Below are positions 53,790 through 61,712 of a DNA stretch of 64,000 bases, piece by piece; the stretch's first letter is position 1, and each line of letters begins with the position of its first letter. The stretch spans positions 22,753 to 86,752 of the forward strand of contig JACMPP010000067.1 of NCBI GenBank assembly GCA_014377445.1, written 5' to 3'. The stretch comes from Oligoflexus sp. (GTDB lineage Bacteria; Bdellovibrionota_B; Oligoflexia; Oligoflexales; Oligoflexaceae). The notes below the pieces were generated by a model that saw nothing but the letters and a program-made list of their open reading frames with translations, was not told the DNA's origin and made no database searches. The position numbers and the translations under genes are program-made.

Positions 53790-54146
53790 TCAAACTTTAG
53801 GTGGTGGCGATTCGATCTCAAGGGCCAGGTCCAGGGCTGTGGAACGATAGAGGTAGCCCGAAAGAGAGGGATAGCTCTCCGCTGCAAGGATGACCTGCGT
53901 TGGATCGCTCCATTGCACGGTATTAAAGACAAAACTGAGAAGGGAACATTGGCAGAGATGGGCGGACTGGAGGGCCGGTCGTTCGCTGGCCTGATCTTCG
54001 TGACAATGCTCCTCGAGACTTGCCGTTGTCAGCCACGCGGAAAACAAAGCATCACAACGCGGTATACTCGCAATACAAACGTTGGCTGCGAGCCACAGCC
54101 AAGCGACTTTTCGAAGGTATAGGGTGATTTTAGCAAGAGTCGGCAT
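53790..54146 (-). CDS. Small exported Cys/His-rich protein
   Basis: A 118-residue protein. A signal-like hydrophobic segment (VAWLWLAANVCIASI) is followed by a Cys/His-rich middle (LEEHCHEDQ, SAHLCQCSLLSF) and a C-terminus ending ESPPPKV. Small exported proteins with this layout and a PPP-K/R tail are often found ahead of copper or cobalt genes, but I cannot assign a family by eye. ATG 54146 is preferred over 54185 because CGGAGA lies upstream at a normal distance. It heads the four-gene minus-strand operon. Alternative: an unrelated small envelope protein. Confidence 0.6.
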   Translation of the reverse strand: MPTLAKITLYLRKVAWLWLAANVCIASIPRCDALFSAWLTTASLEEHCHEDQASERPALQSAHLCQCSLLSFVFNTVQWSDPTQVILAAESYPSLSGYLYRSTALDLALEIESPPPKV

Positions 54147-54352
54147 CTGTTTCTCCGGGCCAAGACCTAACAGAAGCCCCTGCAATACGCAAAAGTTCTT
54201 CCTCTTGATCTTAGCATTTCAGCAGAGCGCGCTGAGTACAATTCCAATTTATCTTGGCGAAAGGGAAAACAATTTGTTATCCATCCCCATCGCGCTTTGC
54301 TCCCAGACCCAATGAGATCACTTCAAAGGGCAGCTTTTTAAAGGAATTCTTT

Positions 54353-54820
54353 ATGCCAGGTTTCCTGCCTTCAAGTCGCGGCAGCTTTATCCTCGACTTC
54401 ATCGTCGTCGCAATGGCATTGGTCGTCCCTATCCTCGGTTTTAGCGTATTCACGGTAAAAATAAAGAAAAACCTCATTCTACATAGGGTTATCCAGATCG
54501 TCCTCGGGATCGTCTTGGGCCTGGCAATTGTGGTCTTTGAACTCGACATGCGCATTAATGGCTGGCGTCAATTGGCAGAGCCTTCCCCCTACTACGACAG
54601 CTGGGTATTTCCCTCTCTGATTATCCATCTTTGCTTTTCGATCCCAACCCTTGTCCTTTGGGCCTATACGATCTTCACGGCCCTAAAGCATTCCATCGAT
54701 AAGAGTCATAACCCCGCAAGGTTTAAGCACAAAAATCTTGGCCGTCTTTCAGCGTACGCCATGATTGGAACCGCTCTGACAGGTTGGATCTTCTACTGGT
54801 TTGCATTTATAGCTCATTGA
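54353..54820 (+). CDS. DUF420 family membrane protein
   Basis: A 155-residue inner-membrane protein with four helices (about 10-35, 42-65, 80-105, 120-150). The start MPGFLPSSRGSFILDFIVVAM and the block WVFPSLIIHLCFSIPTLVLWAYTI match DUF420, whose members include Bacillus CtaM, needed for haem-copper oxidase assembly. The conserved His residues in HRVIQ, IHLCF, KHKNLGRLSAY are visible. Start ATG 54353 has AAGGAA upstream; the frame opens earlier at 54254 but without homology. It is divergent from the four-gene operon with the FixH-like lipoprotein, which supports a shared metal or oxidase theme. Confidence 0.87.
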   Translation: MPGFLPSSRGSFILDFIVVAMALVVPILGFSVFTVKIKKNLILHRVIQIVLGIVLGLAIVVFELDMRINGWRQLAEPSPYYDSWVFPSLIIHLCFSIPTLVLWAYTIFTALKHSIDKSHNPARFKHKNLGRLSAYAMIGTALTGWIFYWFAFIAH

Positions 54821-55083
54821 CCCAGTCGTCTTCGATTAACGATCCCGGTTAGTCCCGCAGAGACCTGCGTCCCAGGGACTTAGCCCTTCCCCGATTATTT
54901 TTCCGTGACTCTTCTCACCTGCCAGCTTGTCAAGTAAGCTATGTCTATCTATACTGGTCCGCATAAGTGGGCGACTCTAAAAACGTCCATGACTCCTCCA
55001 CAATATTCCTCATTTTCCCCTAACCTTTTTCCGAAGAGTGGAATTCTCGATGCGTATCACCAACTCATATAAGGAGAATAAAG

Positions 55084-55476
55084 ATGTCCCAGGTAAGTCC
55101 CTTAAAGATGGCCGAACAAGACGACAAAAGCCAAGTCAGTGCGAATTTTCATTCTGCAAGTAAGGATTTGAAAGGCCTTTCGCCCGAAATCCTCCAGACC
55201 CTCCTCGAACAAGTCAGTGAAGGGGATCGGAATAAGACTCGCAGTTTTATCAGTCGTACTTTGAATGTGAATGATGTCGTTGCAGAATGCTGTCTCCGTC
55301 ACCTCGAAGAGAAGCTCCATCGCGAGCAGGACTATCGCGAAAAAATCCTAAAACAAGTGACTGCGCTACCCTCAGCCAACATCATGGATCATCAACAATT
55401 TCTCCGTGAAGCCTTTGGAGTTCAAGGGATCGTTACGAAAGCAATTCTTAACCACTGGCGTATAGCAGGTGCATAA
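55084..55476 (+). CDS. Small hypothetical helical protein
   Basis: A 130-residue, mostly helical, soluble and charged protein with no signal peptide or membrane segment. Residues about 30-130 could form a four- or five-helix bundle (LSPEILQTLLEQVSEGDRNKTR, AECCLRHLEEKLHREQDYREKILKQV). No family recognised. The gene has AAGGAG before ATG and a strong terminator after it, so it is real and independently transcribed. It stands alone between the DUF420 and App1-like genes. Confidence 0.72.
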   Translation: MSQVSPLKMAEQDDKSQVSANFHSASKDLKGLSPEILQTLLEQVSEGDRNKTRSFISRTLNVNDVVAECCLRHLEEKLHREQDYREKILKQVTALPSANIMDHQQFLREAFGVQGIVTKAILNHWRIAGA

Positions 55477-55510
55477 TTGAAGAAACGTGTTCTTAAGGAC
55501 TCGATCTGAG

Positions 55511-55565
55511 GCGCTTAATCTGCAATCACCCAAGCGGGGATGTCTTGTAGTTAAGCGCTTTTTTT
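55511..55565 (+). terminator. Intrinsic terminator of the small helical protein gene
   Basis: GCGCTTAA (55511-55518) pairs with TTAAGCGC (55551-55558), with an inner CAAG/CTTG pairing in the 32-base loop, followed by a T run to 55565. Confidence 0.85.
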
Positions 55566-55641
55566 ACCCAGTAAAAAACCTCTATCAACTTCATGCTATC
55601 AACCCCCCAATTCCTCATTCTCAATCCACAACCAAGATCAA

Positions 55642-55674
55642 AACAAAAAAAGCCCCCTATCACTAGAGAGCCTT
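55642..55674 (-). terminator. Terminator of the App1-like lipoprotein gene
   Basis: In the minus direction AAGGCTCTCTA pairs with TAGGGGGCTT (55674-55664 with 55659-55650) using several G-U pairs around a GTGA loop, followed by TTTTTTTG. It is 33 bases after the stop. Confidence 0.72.
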
Positions 55675-55706
55675 CATACACTGACGATAGATCATTCCCG
55701 GAATGA

Positions 55707-56780
55707 TTAAATACAAAGATCCGCTGCACCCGCAACAGCGCCGAGCTTCGTGTAATCATCAAAATTCACGCCGCCGCCGAAATCGGCAAATTTATCAAAC
55801 TTAAAGAAGTACTTATTGGTATCAAGAATCGCCGCGTTGGAAAAGGCTTCCGCATCCACAGCCGTGTTACCAAATCCATAGGCGATGTTAAATCCGCGGT
55901 TCTCGTAGCCCTGCAGGATTTCCGTCTTATAGGCAGCGCCTTTGGCGCCCGACAAACCTAACGTTCCCGCTGGGCTCGTTTGGATCACACCCTGGGGAAA
56001 TTTTTTGCTTCCTACGAAATCCCTTGTTCTCTGGACGAGATTCGTCGAACGCGCCGTGAGATAAAGCGGACGATAGCCTTTTTTCGTAAGGCTATTGAAG
56101 AGCACAGCAGCTCCCGGATGGGCAGGGGGCAAAGTCCCGAGAATCGAAGCTAGACCTTCGACAAGCTCACTGGTCGTCAAGGTTCCATCGACATCGCTGA
56201 CGAACAGTGTGGCACCTTGTGGCAGGACTTCAAGAAAGAGTTCCGTAGCTGATTGATCGCCACTTACGACAAGTCGAATACGATGGCGGCCCAAACCCAA
56301 TTTTTGAGCTGTGGGAATTTTAAAGAAAACCATACCGCCCTCGTCCGCATAATGCAGCACATCCGCATGTTCACCTTTAGACGTCGTCATAGTTGTGCCC
56401 AGCGTTTCCCAGGCTGCCCCACAATCGCGAAGGAGTTGGATCGTCACTTCCTCGTGAACCAAAGGACTTCTTAAAAAGAAATTGCCATATTGAAACTTGG
56501 CGATAACCCATTGATCTTCGCTTTCGTTGTAATAAAAATCTTTGCCGAAATGGAATGGCTTTCCTTTGGGATTGGCCATGAGAAATCCGGTTTTTGTGCC
56601 GACCGCAGGACTTGCATCACAGGCTGGCGTGACACCACACACGGGGACAGCTCGATCTTTGGCCAGATTTTGCTGAAGCGTGGATTCTTCTGCAGCACCA
56701 CAGGCAGTGAGAGCCATGGCGAGGGACAAGGTCGAACTCGTTGCGAACAGGCTCATAGGCTTCAAACGCATGGGGTGCAT
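55707..56780 (-). CDS. Lipoprotein with LNS2/App1-like HAD phosphatase domain
   Basis: A 357-residue lipoprotein (lipobox LTAC, Cys27). Residues about 60-185 form a beta-rich domain. The C-terminal half is a HAD-type phosphatase of the LNS2/lipin/App1 kind: FVSDVDGTLTTSE with Asp196 and Asp198, then YRPLYLTARSTNLVQRTRDFV (motif II) and the FGNTAVDAEAF block (acidic motif IV). Eukaryotic LNS2 enzymes dephosphorylate phosphatidate; here the lipidated protein would act in the periplasm or outer membrane, possibly on lipid or sugar phosphates. ATG 56780 is chosen, but ATG at 56771 is also in frame. It is a single gene. Confidence 0.83.
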   Translation of the reverse strand: MHPMRLKPMSLFATSSTLSLAMALTACGAAEESTLQQNLAKDRAVPVCGVTPACDASPAVGTKTGFLMANPKGKPFHFGKDFYYNESEDQWVIAKFQYGNFFLRSPLVHEEVTIQLLRDCGAAWETLGTTMTTSKGEHADVLHYADEGGMVFFKIPTAQKLGLGRHRIRLVVSGDQSATELFLEVLPQGATLFVSDVDGTLTTSELVEGLASILGTLPPAHPGAAVLFNSLTKKGYRPLYLTARSTNLVQRTRDFVGSKKFPQGVIQTSPAGTLGLSGAKGAAYKTEILQGYENRGFNIAYGFGNTAVDAEAFSNAAILDTNKYFFKFDKFADFGGGVNFDDYTKLGAVAGAADLCI

Positions 56781-56892
56781 CCTTCGTGTTATGTTTCAAA
56801 AAAGTCGTCTTGAACTTAATTGTTCCGTAACACGAGGACTTCCCCGAGGCAAACGCAAAGCAGAATCTTTAGGAAACATTCACAGAATTCCC

Positions 56893-57582
56893 TTAAAGAA
56901 GATTTCTGAACTTGGCGAATTGAAAATGTTTTTCTTCGAGCTTTTCTACGAACTGCTGAGCCTCTGACTCGTTCAGAGTCTCCTGCGGAAGAATCCAGGT
57001 GCCACTGATGCTGCGAACGGAAAGACATTGAGCAAAGAAAGACCAGTTTTCTTCGCTGACACCACCCGCGACACAATATTTCATATGAGGGTAGGGGCCT
57101 TCCATACCTTTGATAAAAGGCTCCGCGAGATAGCCCGCGGGAAAGAGCTTCGCATTCCAGAAACCATAAGAGCTGACGAGCATTATTTCCGACGGCGTCA
57201 TGACTCCAGGCAGATAAGCGAGAGACGTGCTTCGGGCTTTCTCGAGAAGCTCAGGTAGCTGTCCTGGACTCACCACGAAATCAGCTCCGCAATCAATAGC
57301 CTTTTGGAAATCACCCAGAGTGAGAACCGTCCCGAGCCCAACCTTGAGACTGGGGAAGTTTTCCTTGAGTTGAAAGACGCCTTTTTCCGCGTGTGGCGTG
57401 CGAAGCAACACTTCGACAGCCGACAGACCGGCTCTCTCGGCAAACTCCCCTATCCTCTTCCAGGAATCGGCTTGTTTCAATGTCACAGATGGAATGAATG
57501 GACTCGCACTTAAAACCTGACCCATGCGCTGGCTGGAAATATTTTCCATGCGATCGTTGGCCACAGACTGATCATGACTCAT
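56893..57582 (-). CDS. eda: KDPG/KHG aldolase
   Basis: A 229-residue class-I aldolase that splits 2-keto-3-deoxy-6-phosphogluconate into pyruvate and glyceraldehyde-3-phosphate, the last step unique to the Entner-Doudoroff pathway. Catalytic Glu57 is in AVEVLLRTP and the Schiff-base lysine is Lys145 in AKLFPAG; GLGTVL and SPGQ are conserved. ATG 57582 has GGAGG seven bases upstream; an extra N-terminal stretch of about 20 residues precedes the core. It follows glk by 12 bases, in the same operon. The C-terminal tail (about 20 residues) is longer than usual. Confidence 0.92.
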   Translation of the reverse strand: MSHDQSVANDRMENISSQRMGQVLSASPFIPSVTLKQADSWKRIGEFAERAGLSAVEVLLRTPHAEKGVFQLKENFPSLKVGLGTVLTLGDFQKAIDCGADFVVSPGQLPELLEKARSTSLAYLPGVMTPSEIMLVSSYGFWNAKLFPAGYLAEPFIKGMEGPYPHMKYCVAGGVSEENWSFFAQCLSVRSISGTWILPQETLNESEAQQFVEKLEEKHFQFAKFRNLL

Positions 57583-57594
57583 CACATCGCCTCC

Positions 57595-58563
57595 TCAAAT
57601 CCCGACGTCAAAGATCGATGCAGCGCCGATTAATCCGGGCTGTGTGCCCATGATAACATAGGTCGGAATCACCGTTACATAAGAGCTCATGCGGCCTTTT
57701 GCCTCGAAGCGTTGCCGGAACGTGCTTTGCTCAAGAAAACTCACGAAACGTGACACGATACCACCAGCAATAAACACGCCCCCCTGAGCACCCACCTGCA
57801 ACGCATAATCACCCGCAACCGCTCCAAGTACGCCACAAAAACAAGAAAGGGCTTCGCGACAGATACTGTCGCCCCCATTGAGGGCTCTTTCAGAAATATC
57901 CGCAGCCTGTAATTGTAATTGCATCGACTCGTGGACACGCCCAGCGGCGAGCGCCAGGGCTGAATAAATATTACAAAGTCCCATTCCGGACAGAACATCT
58001 TCATTGGAGACAAACCCATTTTGCTCACGCAGAAAGCGGAAAACAATTTCTTCCGCGGCTGTGCCTGGGTAAAACGCGGCGTGACCGCCTTCCGAGGGCA
58101 AGGGCATCGCCTTGGGTAGCGCCGGTAAGAGAGCGGCCATCCCGAGACCTGTGCCCGGCCCAAGAACAGCCAGCGCCTTGTGAGGCGCAACCGCGCCGCC
58201 GCCTATTTTTTTAAGTTCACCCGGGCCTAGAAACGGAAGGCTTCGTGCCACCGCCTCAAAATCATTCATGACATGCAGATAATCGAGACCCAGCTCGCCT
58301 TTAAGCCCTTCGATCGAGAAGGACCAGGAATTATTGGTGAAGCAAATCCGGTCGCCCAGAACAGGCGAAGCCACGGCGAAGCAAGCCCTCTTAGGGAGGA
58401 CTGCGCATTGGACTTTGGCCAGAAAATTGGCGATAACGTCTTTGAGACTTGGAAAATCACGGTTGGAAAACTGTTCGATGCCATAGATCTCATTGCCTTC
58501 GCCGGTCACAAGTCCTATGCGTGCGTTGGTTCCACCAATGTCAGCTACTAAAAAGTGGTTCAT
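57595..58563 (-). CDS. glk: Glucokinase
   Basis: A 322-residue ATP-dependent glucokinase of the Glk family, which phosphorylates glucose at C6. The ATP loop is VADIGGTNARIGL; substrate and catalytic residues are in MNDFEAVA (Asp101), LGPGTGLGMA and SEGGHAAF (Glu158 with His161). It is the first gene of glk-eda, and hexR is encoded divergently, as in many proteobacterial Entner-Doudoroff loci, so HexR probably controls this pair. Genes for Zwf, Pgl and Edd are not in the window. ACCGGG is the only weak binding site before the ATG. Confidence 0.94.
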   Translation of the reverse strand: MNHFLVADIGGTNARIGLVTGEGNEIYGIEQFSNRDFPSLKDVIANFLAKVQCAVLPKRACFAVASPVLGDRICFTNNSWSFSIEGLKGELGLDYLHVMNDFEAVARSLPFLGPGELKKIGGGAVAPHKALAVLGPGTGLGMAALLPALPKAMPLPSEGGHAAFYPGTAAEEIVFRFLREQNGFVSNEDVLSGMGLCNIYSALALAAGRVHESMQLQLQAADISERALNGGDSICREALSCFCGVLGAVAGDYALQVGAQGGVFIAGGIVSRFVSFLEQSTFRQRFEAKGRMSSYVTVIPTYVIMGTQPGLIGAASIFDVGI

Positions 58564-58885
58564 CCCGGTAATTTTCCATCTTTTAAAAGCGAATGAATGA
58601 GCGGCAGAGTGAACAGGCCAAAGATTTCTTGAAAGCTCAGCCTCACATGTTTTATTCCTTGAGGCAAAGGGAATGCACAGTTTGGAGGAGCTTTATGGGA
58701 AAAGCTTCGTTGCTTCCTTTCAAAAGCAGCGCGGCAAATATGCCTAGAGCTTTGGATCCAGCTCCCGCAAACGATTCCCAGATCAAGACTTCAGGCCCGT
58801 AGGCCGGGTTCGCTTTGGGCTTGTCTCATCGCCCCGTTCGTGGTTATTTAACGCCATCATCCCCTGGCTCAGTTCGGAGTGTCCC
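58564..58885. promoter_or_regulatory. Divergent glk/hexR control region
   Basis: This 322-base divergent region should hold the promoters of glk-eda and hexR. I looked for a HexR-type palindrome (TGTAATT...AATTACA) and did not find one, so the operator is either degenerate or different in this lineage. A small plus-strand frame with a strong binding site occupies 58695-58802. Confidence 0.45.
58695..58802 (+). CDS. Possible 35-residue small protein in the hexR leader
   Basis: A 35-codon frame starts at ATG 58695 with GGAGGAG just upstream (58684-58690), the strongest binding site in this region, and stops at 58802, 83 bases before hexR. The peptide is soluble and Ser/Pro-rich (MGKASLLPFKSSAANMPRAL). 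It could be a real small protein or a leader peptide controlling hexR, or chance. No family is recognised. Confidence 0.35.
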   Translation: MGKASLLPFKSSAANMPRALDPAPANDSQIKTSGP

Positions 58886-59743
58886 GTGAACATTCTTCAG
58901 AAAATTCAGAAGACCAGACCGACTCTGAGCAAATCTGAGATCAAAGTTGCTGACGTTGTCCTCGCCGATCCGAATGTGACGATACGCTCCAGCATCGCAT
59001 CTCTCGCCCGGACTGCGGATGTGAGTGAGCCAACCGTAAATCGCTTTTGCCGTAGCCTTGATTGCAAGGGATTCCCCGACTTCAAACTGCAAGTCGCGCA
59101 ATGCCTGGCAAGCGGCACCCCCTACGTCAATTCGAGTGTGGAAGCGAATGATACGGTCCGGGATTTTGCGGTCAAGATCTTCGATATGACTCTTTCCGCG
59201 CTTGAGGATGCCAAGAGCAATCTTGATTACGATATTCTAGGCAAGGCGATCGACGCTCTCGCCGGTGCAAGGAAAATTGAATTCCATGGGCTCGGCGCTT
59301 CCTCTTCGGTCGCTCTCGATGCTCAACATAAATTCTTCCGTCTAAATACGCCCGTTGTCGCTTACACCGACGTCGTTATGCAAAGGATGGCTGCTGCCGG
59401 CGCCAGCCGCGGTGAAGTCATCGTCATCATCTCCTACACGGGCCGAAGCATCGCCAGCATCGAAGTCGCAAAGCTTGCGCGCGAGGCAGGCGCCACTGTA
59501 ATCGGCATCACCACACCGGGCTCTCAGCTCGCGGCTCATTGTTCGCTGGTCATCGCCGTAGAGACGGCGGAAGACACCGACATCTACACCCCTGCTGTGT
59601 CGCGCCTCCTGCACCTCGTCGTGATCGATCTCCTGGCCACCGGCGTGACGCTCAAACGCGGTCCCGATTTCGTCGAACATCTTAAGAAGATGAAAGACTC
59701 ACTCAAGGCGACACGCATCACGCGCGACGAAGCCTCGCTTTAA
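58886..59743 (+). CDS. hexR: HexR-type RpiR-family regulator
   Basis: A 285-residue transcription regulator with an N-terminal HTH (SIASLARTADVSEPTVNRFCRSL, about 33-56) and a C-terminal SIS sugar-phosphate-binding domain (about 120-260, FHGLGASSSVALDAQHKFFRL, ISYTGRSIASIEVAKLARE). Close similarity to known HexR is seen in DFKLQVAQCLASGTPYVN and ETAEDTDIYTPAVSRL. HexR represses glucose and Entner-Doudoroff genes until it binds KDPG. The start is GTG 58886 with GGAG upstream. It is divergent from glk-eda, so control of that pair is very likely. Confidence 0.93.
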   Translation: MNILQKIQKTRPTLSKSEIKVADVVLADPNVTIRSSIASLARTADVSEPTVNRFCRSLDCKGFPDFKLQVAQCLASGTPYVNSSVEANDTVRDFAVKIFDMTLSALEDAKSNLDYDILGKAIDALAGARKIEFHGLGASSSVALDAQHKFFRLNTPVVAYTDVVMQRMAAAGASRGEVIVIISYTGRSIASIEVAKLAREAGATVIGITTPGSQLAAHCSLVIAVETAEDTDIYTPAVSRLLHLVVIDLLATGVTLKRGPDFVEHLKKMKDSLKATRITRDEASL

Positions 59744-59768
59744 TACTTCGTAAATTACGCCTCTATTG

Positions 59769-59799
59769 AAAAAGCCCCGATCCGCATGGAATCGAGGCT
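59769..59799 (-). terminator. Terminator of the HEAT-like protein gene
   Basis: In the minus direction AGCCTCGAT pairs with ATCGGGGCT (59799-59791 with 59781-59773; one G-U pair), followed by TTTTTC. It lies about 28 bases after the stop at 59828. Confidence 0.82.
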
Positions 59800-59827
59800 C
59801 TTCGTCGGGCACAGCGTGTGCAAACGC

Positions 59828-61627
59828 TTATTCGCTGGGTTCGCTCTCTTCTTTTCCATCGTTCTGAAGACGGGCGAGACCCTCGTCGATTAGGGCTTTT
59901 ACGTCAGCAACCTGTGACTTCTCACGCATGGTGTTGATCGCTTCCGATGCATCCGATTTGTTGTACATGTATTGATCGAGAAGCAGGTTGACCGTGGCTT
60001 CCTGAACTTCCTGATTCGCCTTTAGACCTACCTTGGCAATCTCCATAAAGTCGGCACTTTCGAAGTTGCGAGCATGCATAGCTCTTACACTATCGAGTAC
60101 CACCGAGCGGTCGCTATCCTTAGCGAAGGTATCCATGATGATGGAATTGACTTCAGGATTGGGCAAATTGCGCATGGCAAAAATCGCTGCGCCCCGATCA
60201 AATCCGTCTTTGCTTTGGAGTGTTGTGCGGAGAGGATTGAAATAAGACGCGTCGCCGTGATTACCCATCGCCAGGATCACGCTGCGATGAAGGTTGCCAT
60301 CAGGATGCTTGCTGAGAGCATCTGTAAGAGCTGATGGAAGCTGGGGAAGCTCGGTTCCAAGTTTGCTGCCGGCAGCACCCGCTGCGAGATAGGCCGCACT
60401 GGAAACGTCTTCGCTCGTCGAGCCTTCAGCGATTTCCAGCATCGTCGTGGCACTCTTCACGCTGGGATTGCCGTGCATGATCGAGCCGGTCGCGGCTTGC
60501 TCTTTGCAGTATTCATCTTCGCAGCCCGTTTTGGCTAGATCCGCAAGCGCTTCGGCACCGGCATGGGTGTCCGTCCCGGCGATGGATGCCATCAACATGG
60601 TCACTTTAAGTCTGGAATCGTCATCGCGTTCAGTGATCGATTTGACCTTAGCCACAACTTTCGGCAGGTTACCTGGATTATAATAGAGATCGTAAACGAC
60701 GTTTTTAAGCATTTCATTGTACTCAGAACGAAGCTCGTCGCCCTTGAGTTTATCGACGTTTGCAAAAACTTCGTCTAGGGTCTTCAGACCCTCAATCGTT
60801 GTGCCGGGGATCAACTGGGCTCCTGGCTTGCGAGGCGAGGCAATGCGCATGGCCGAGGTAAAAAGTTTGTTGGCCTTCGTGAAAGCAATCTTCGTGTCTT
60901 TCATCTGAATGCTGACGTGAGACGTGATGATGCTTCCGGCTGTCAGGTAAACAGCCACTTCACCATTGGCACTTTTCAAACGGCCATCGCTCAAAAAGGA
61001 ATACTGAATTGAGTTCTTTTTGCCGTCATAACGGGAATGATCGGATACCGACTGGACGTAGAGTCGTTTCACCGCGAATAAATCACCAGACGGAACGATT
61101 TCATAGCTTACGTTCACGTTGCCGATCTCGTCTGTTTCCATCTGAAGCTGAGGGCTTGCGCCCTTGAGATTCATGCTGGGGAAGAACTTATAGAGAAAGG
61201 AATGCTGCATGCTGGCAAAGTCGTCCGGGAATTCGGGTGCCAGGTAGTGAACGTAGGCGTTGCCTTCCTTCTTACTCAAGGTCGGGATGGAAAGTATAGA
61301 CTCAAGCCTCTCGACCGGCATAGGCATGTCGTTGAGTTTCAGGGATTCGATGCTCGACCATTGCGTTTGATATTCGCCAGGCGCTTGCTCGGCCTGCACC
61401 AATACACCACGGAACGACAGCATATCGCGCTCAGGCTGATTTTGGTCCTGAATCGTCGTGCGAAGGACAAATTCATATTCCGTTGGATTCTTGATCTCTA
61501 CGGTCTCCGCAGGCAGCTTTGATTTCGCCGTAAAAAAGTTGTTCGACTGCAGGACATAGGCAGTTGCTGCAAGAACCCCTGATAAACCGAGTGCGATGGC
61601 AATCTTATTCTTCGCTATCATAGTCAC
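59828..61627 (-). CDS. Exported HEAT-repeat protein resembling vitellogenin/MTP N-terminus
   Basis: A 599-residue protein with an N-terminal membrane or signal segment (about 8-26, no lipobox). Residues about 45-240 form a beta-rich domain (YEFVLRTTIQDQ, FLYKFFPSMN, QLQMETDEIGNVNVSYEI, AVKRLYVQ) and residues about 290-590 form alpha-helical HEAT-like repeats (SRLKVTMLMASIAGTDTHAGAEALADL, HRSVILAMGNHGDASYFNPL, GAAIFAMRNLPNPEV). A beta-barrel followed by a helical repeat arc is the layout of the vitellogenin/MTP lipid-transfer module, and the 'MET-D-x-G-x-x-x-x-SYE' stretch recalls its N-sheet. This is a visual inference. It is the second gene of a two-gene operon with a lipoprotein. Periplasmic. 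Confidence 0.7.
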   Translation of the reverse strand: MTMIAKNKIAIALGLSGVLAATAYVLQSNNFFTAKSKLPAETVEIKNPTEYEFVLRTTIQDQNQPERDMLSFRGVLVQAEQAPGEYQTQWSSIESLKLNDMPMPVERLESILSIPTLSKKEGNAYVHYLAPEFPDDFASMQHSFLYKFFPSMNLKGASPQLQMETDEIGNVNVSYEIVPSGDLFAVKRLYVQSVSDHSRYDGKKNSIQYSFLSDGRLKSANGEVAVYLTAGSIITSHVSIQMKDTKIAFTKANKLFTSAMRIASPRKPGAQLIPGTTIEGLKTLDEVFANVDKLKGDELRSEYNEMLKNVVYDLYYNPGNLPKVVAKVKSITERDDDSRLKVTMLMASIAGTDTHAGAEALADLAKTGCEDEYCKEQAATGSIMHGNPSVKSATTMLEIAEGSTSEDVSSAAYLAAGAAGSKLGTELPQLPSALTDALSKHPDGNLHRSVILAMGNHGDASYFNPLRTTLQSKDGFDRGAAIFAMRNLPNPEVNSIIMDTFAKDSDRSVVLDSVRAMHARNFESADFMEIAKVGLKANQEVQEATVNLLLDQYMYNKSDASEAINTMREKSQVADVKALIDEGLARLQNDGKEESEPSE

Positions 61628-61712
61628 CTTCTATAGCTCTACCGAAAAGGCTTGATGTTGATATTATAACAAGGGTTTCGCCTCCATTGGGTAGGCGAAA
61701 CCTTCCTACTCA

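Noticed and set aside
58564..58885. Search for a classic HexR operator
   Set aside because: No TGTAATT/AATTACA-type palindrome was visible, so no HexR site is claimed.
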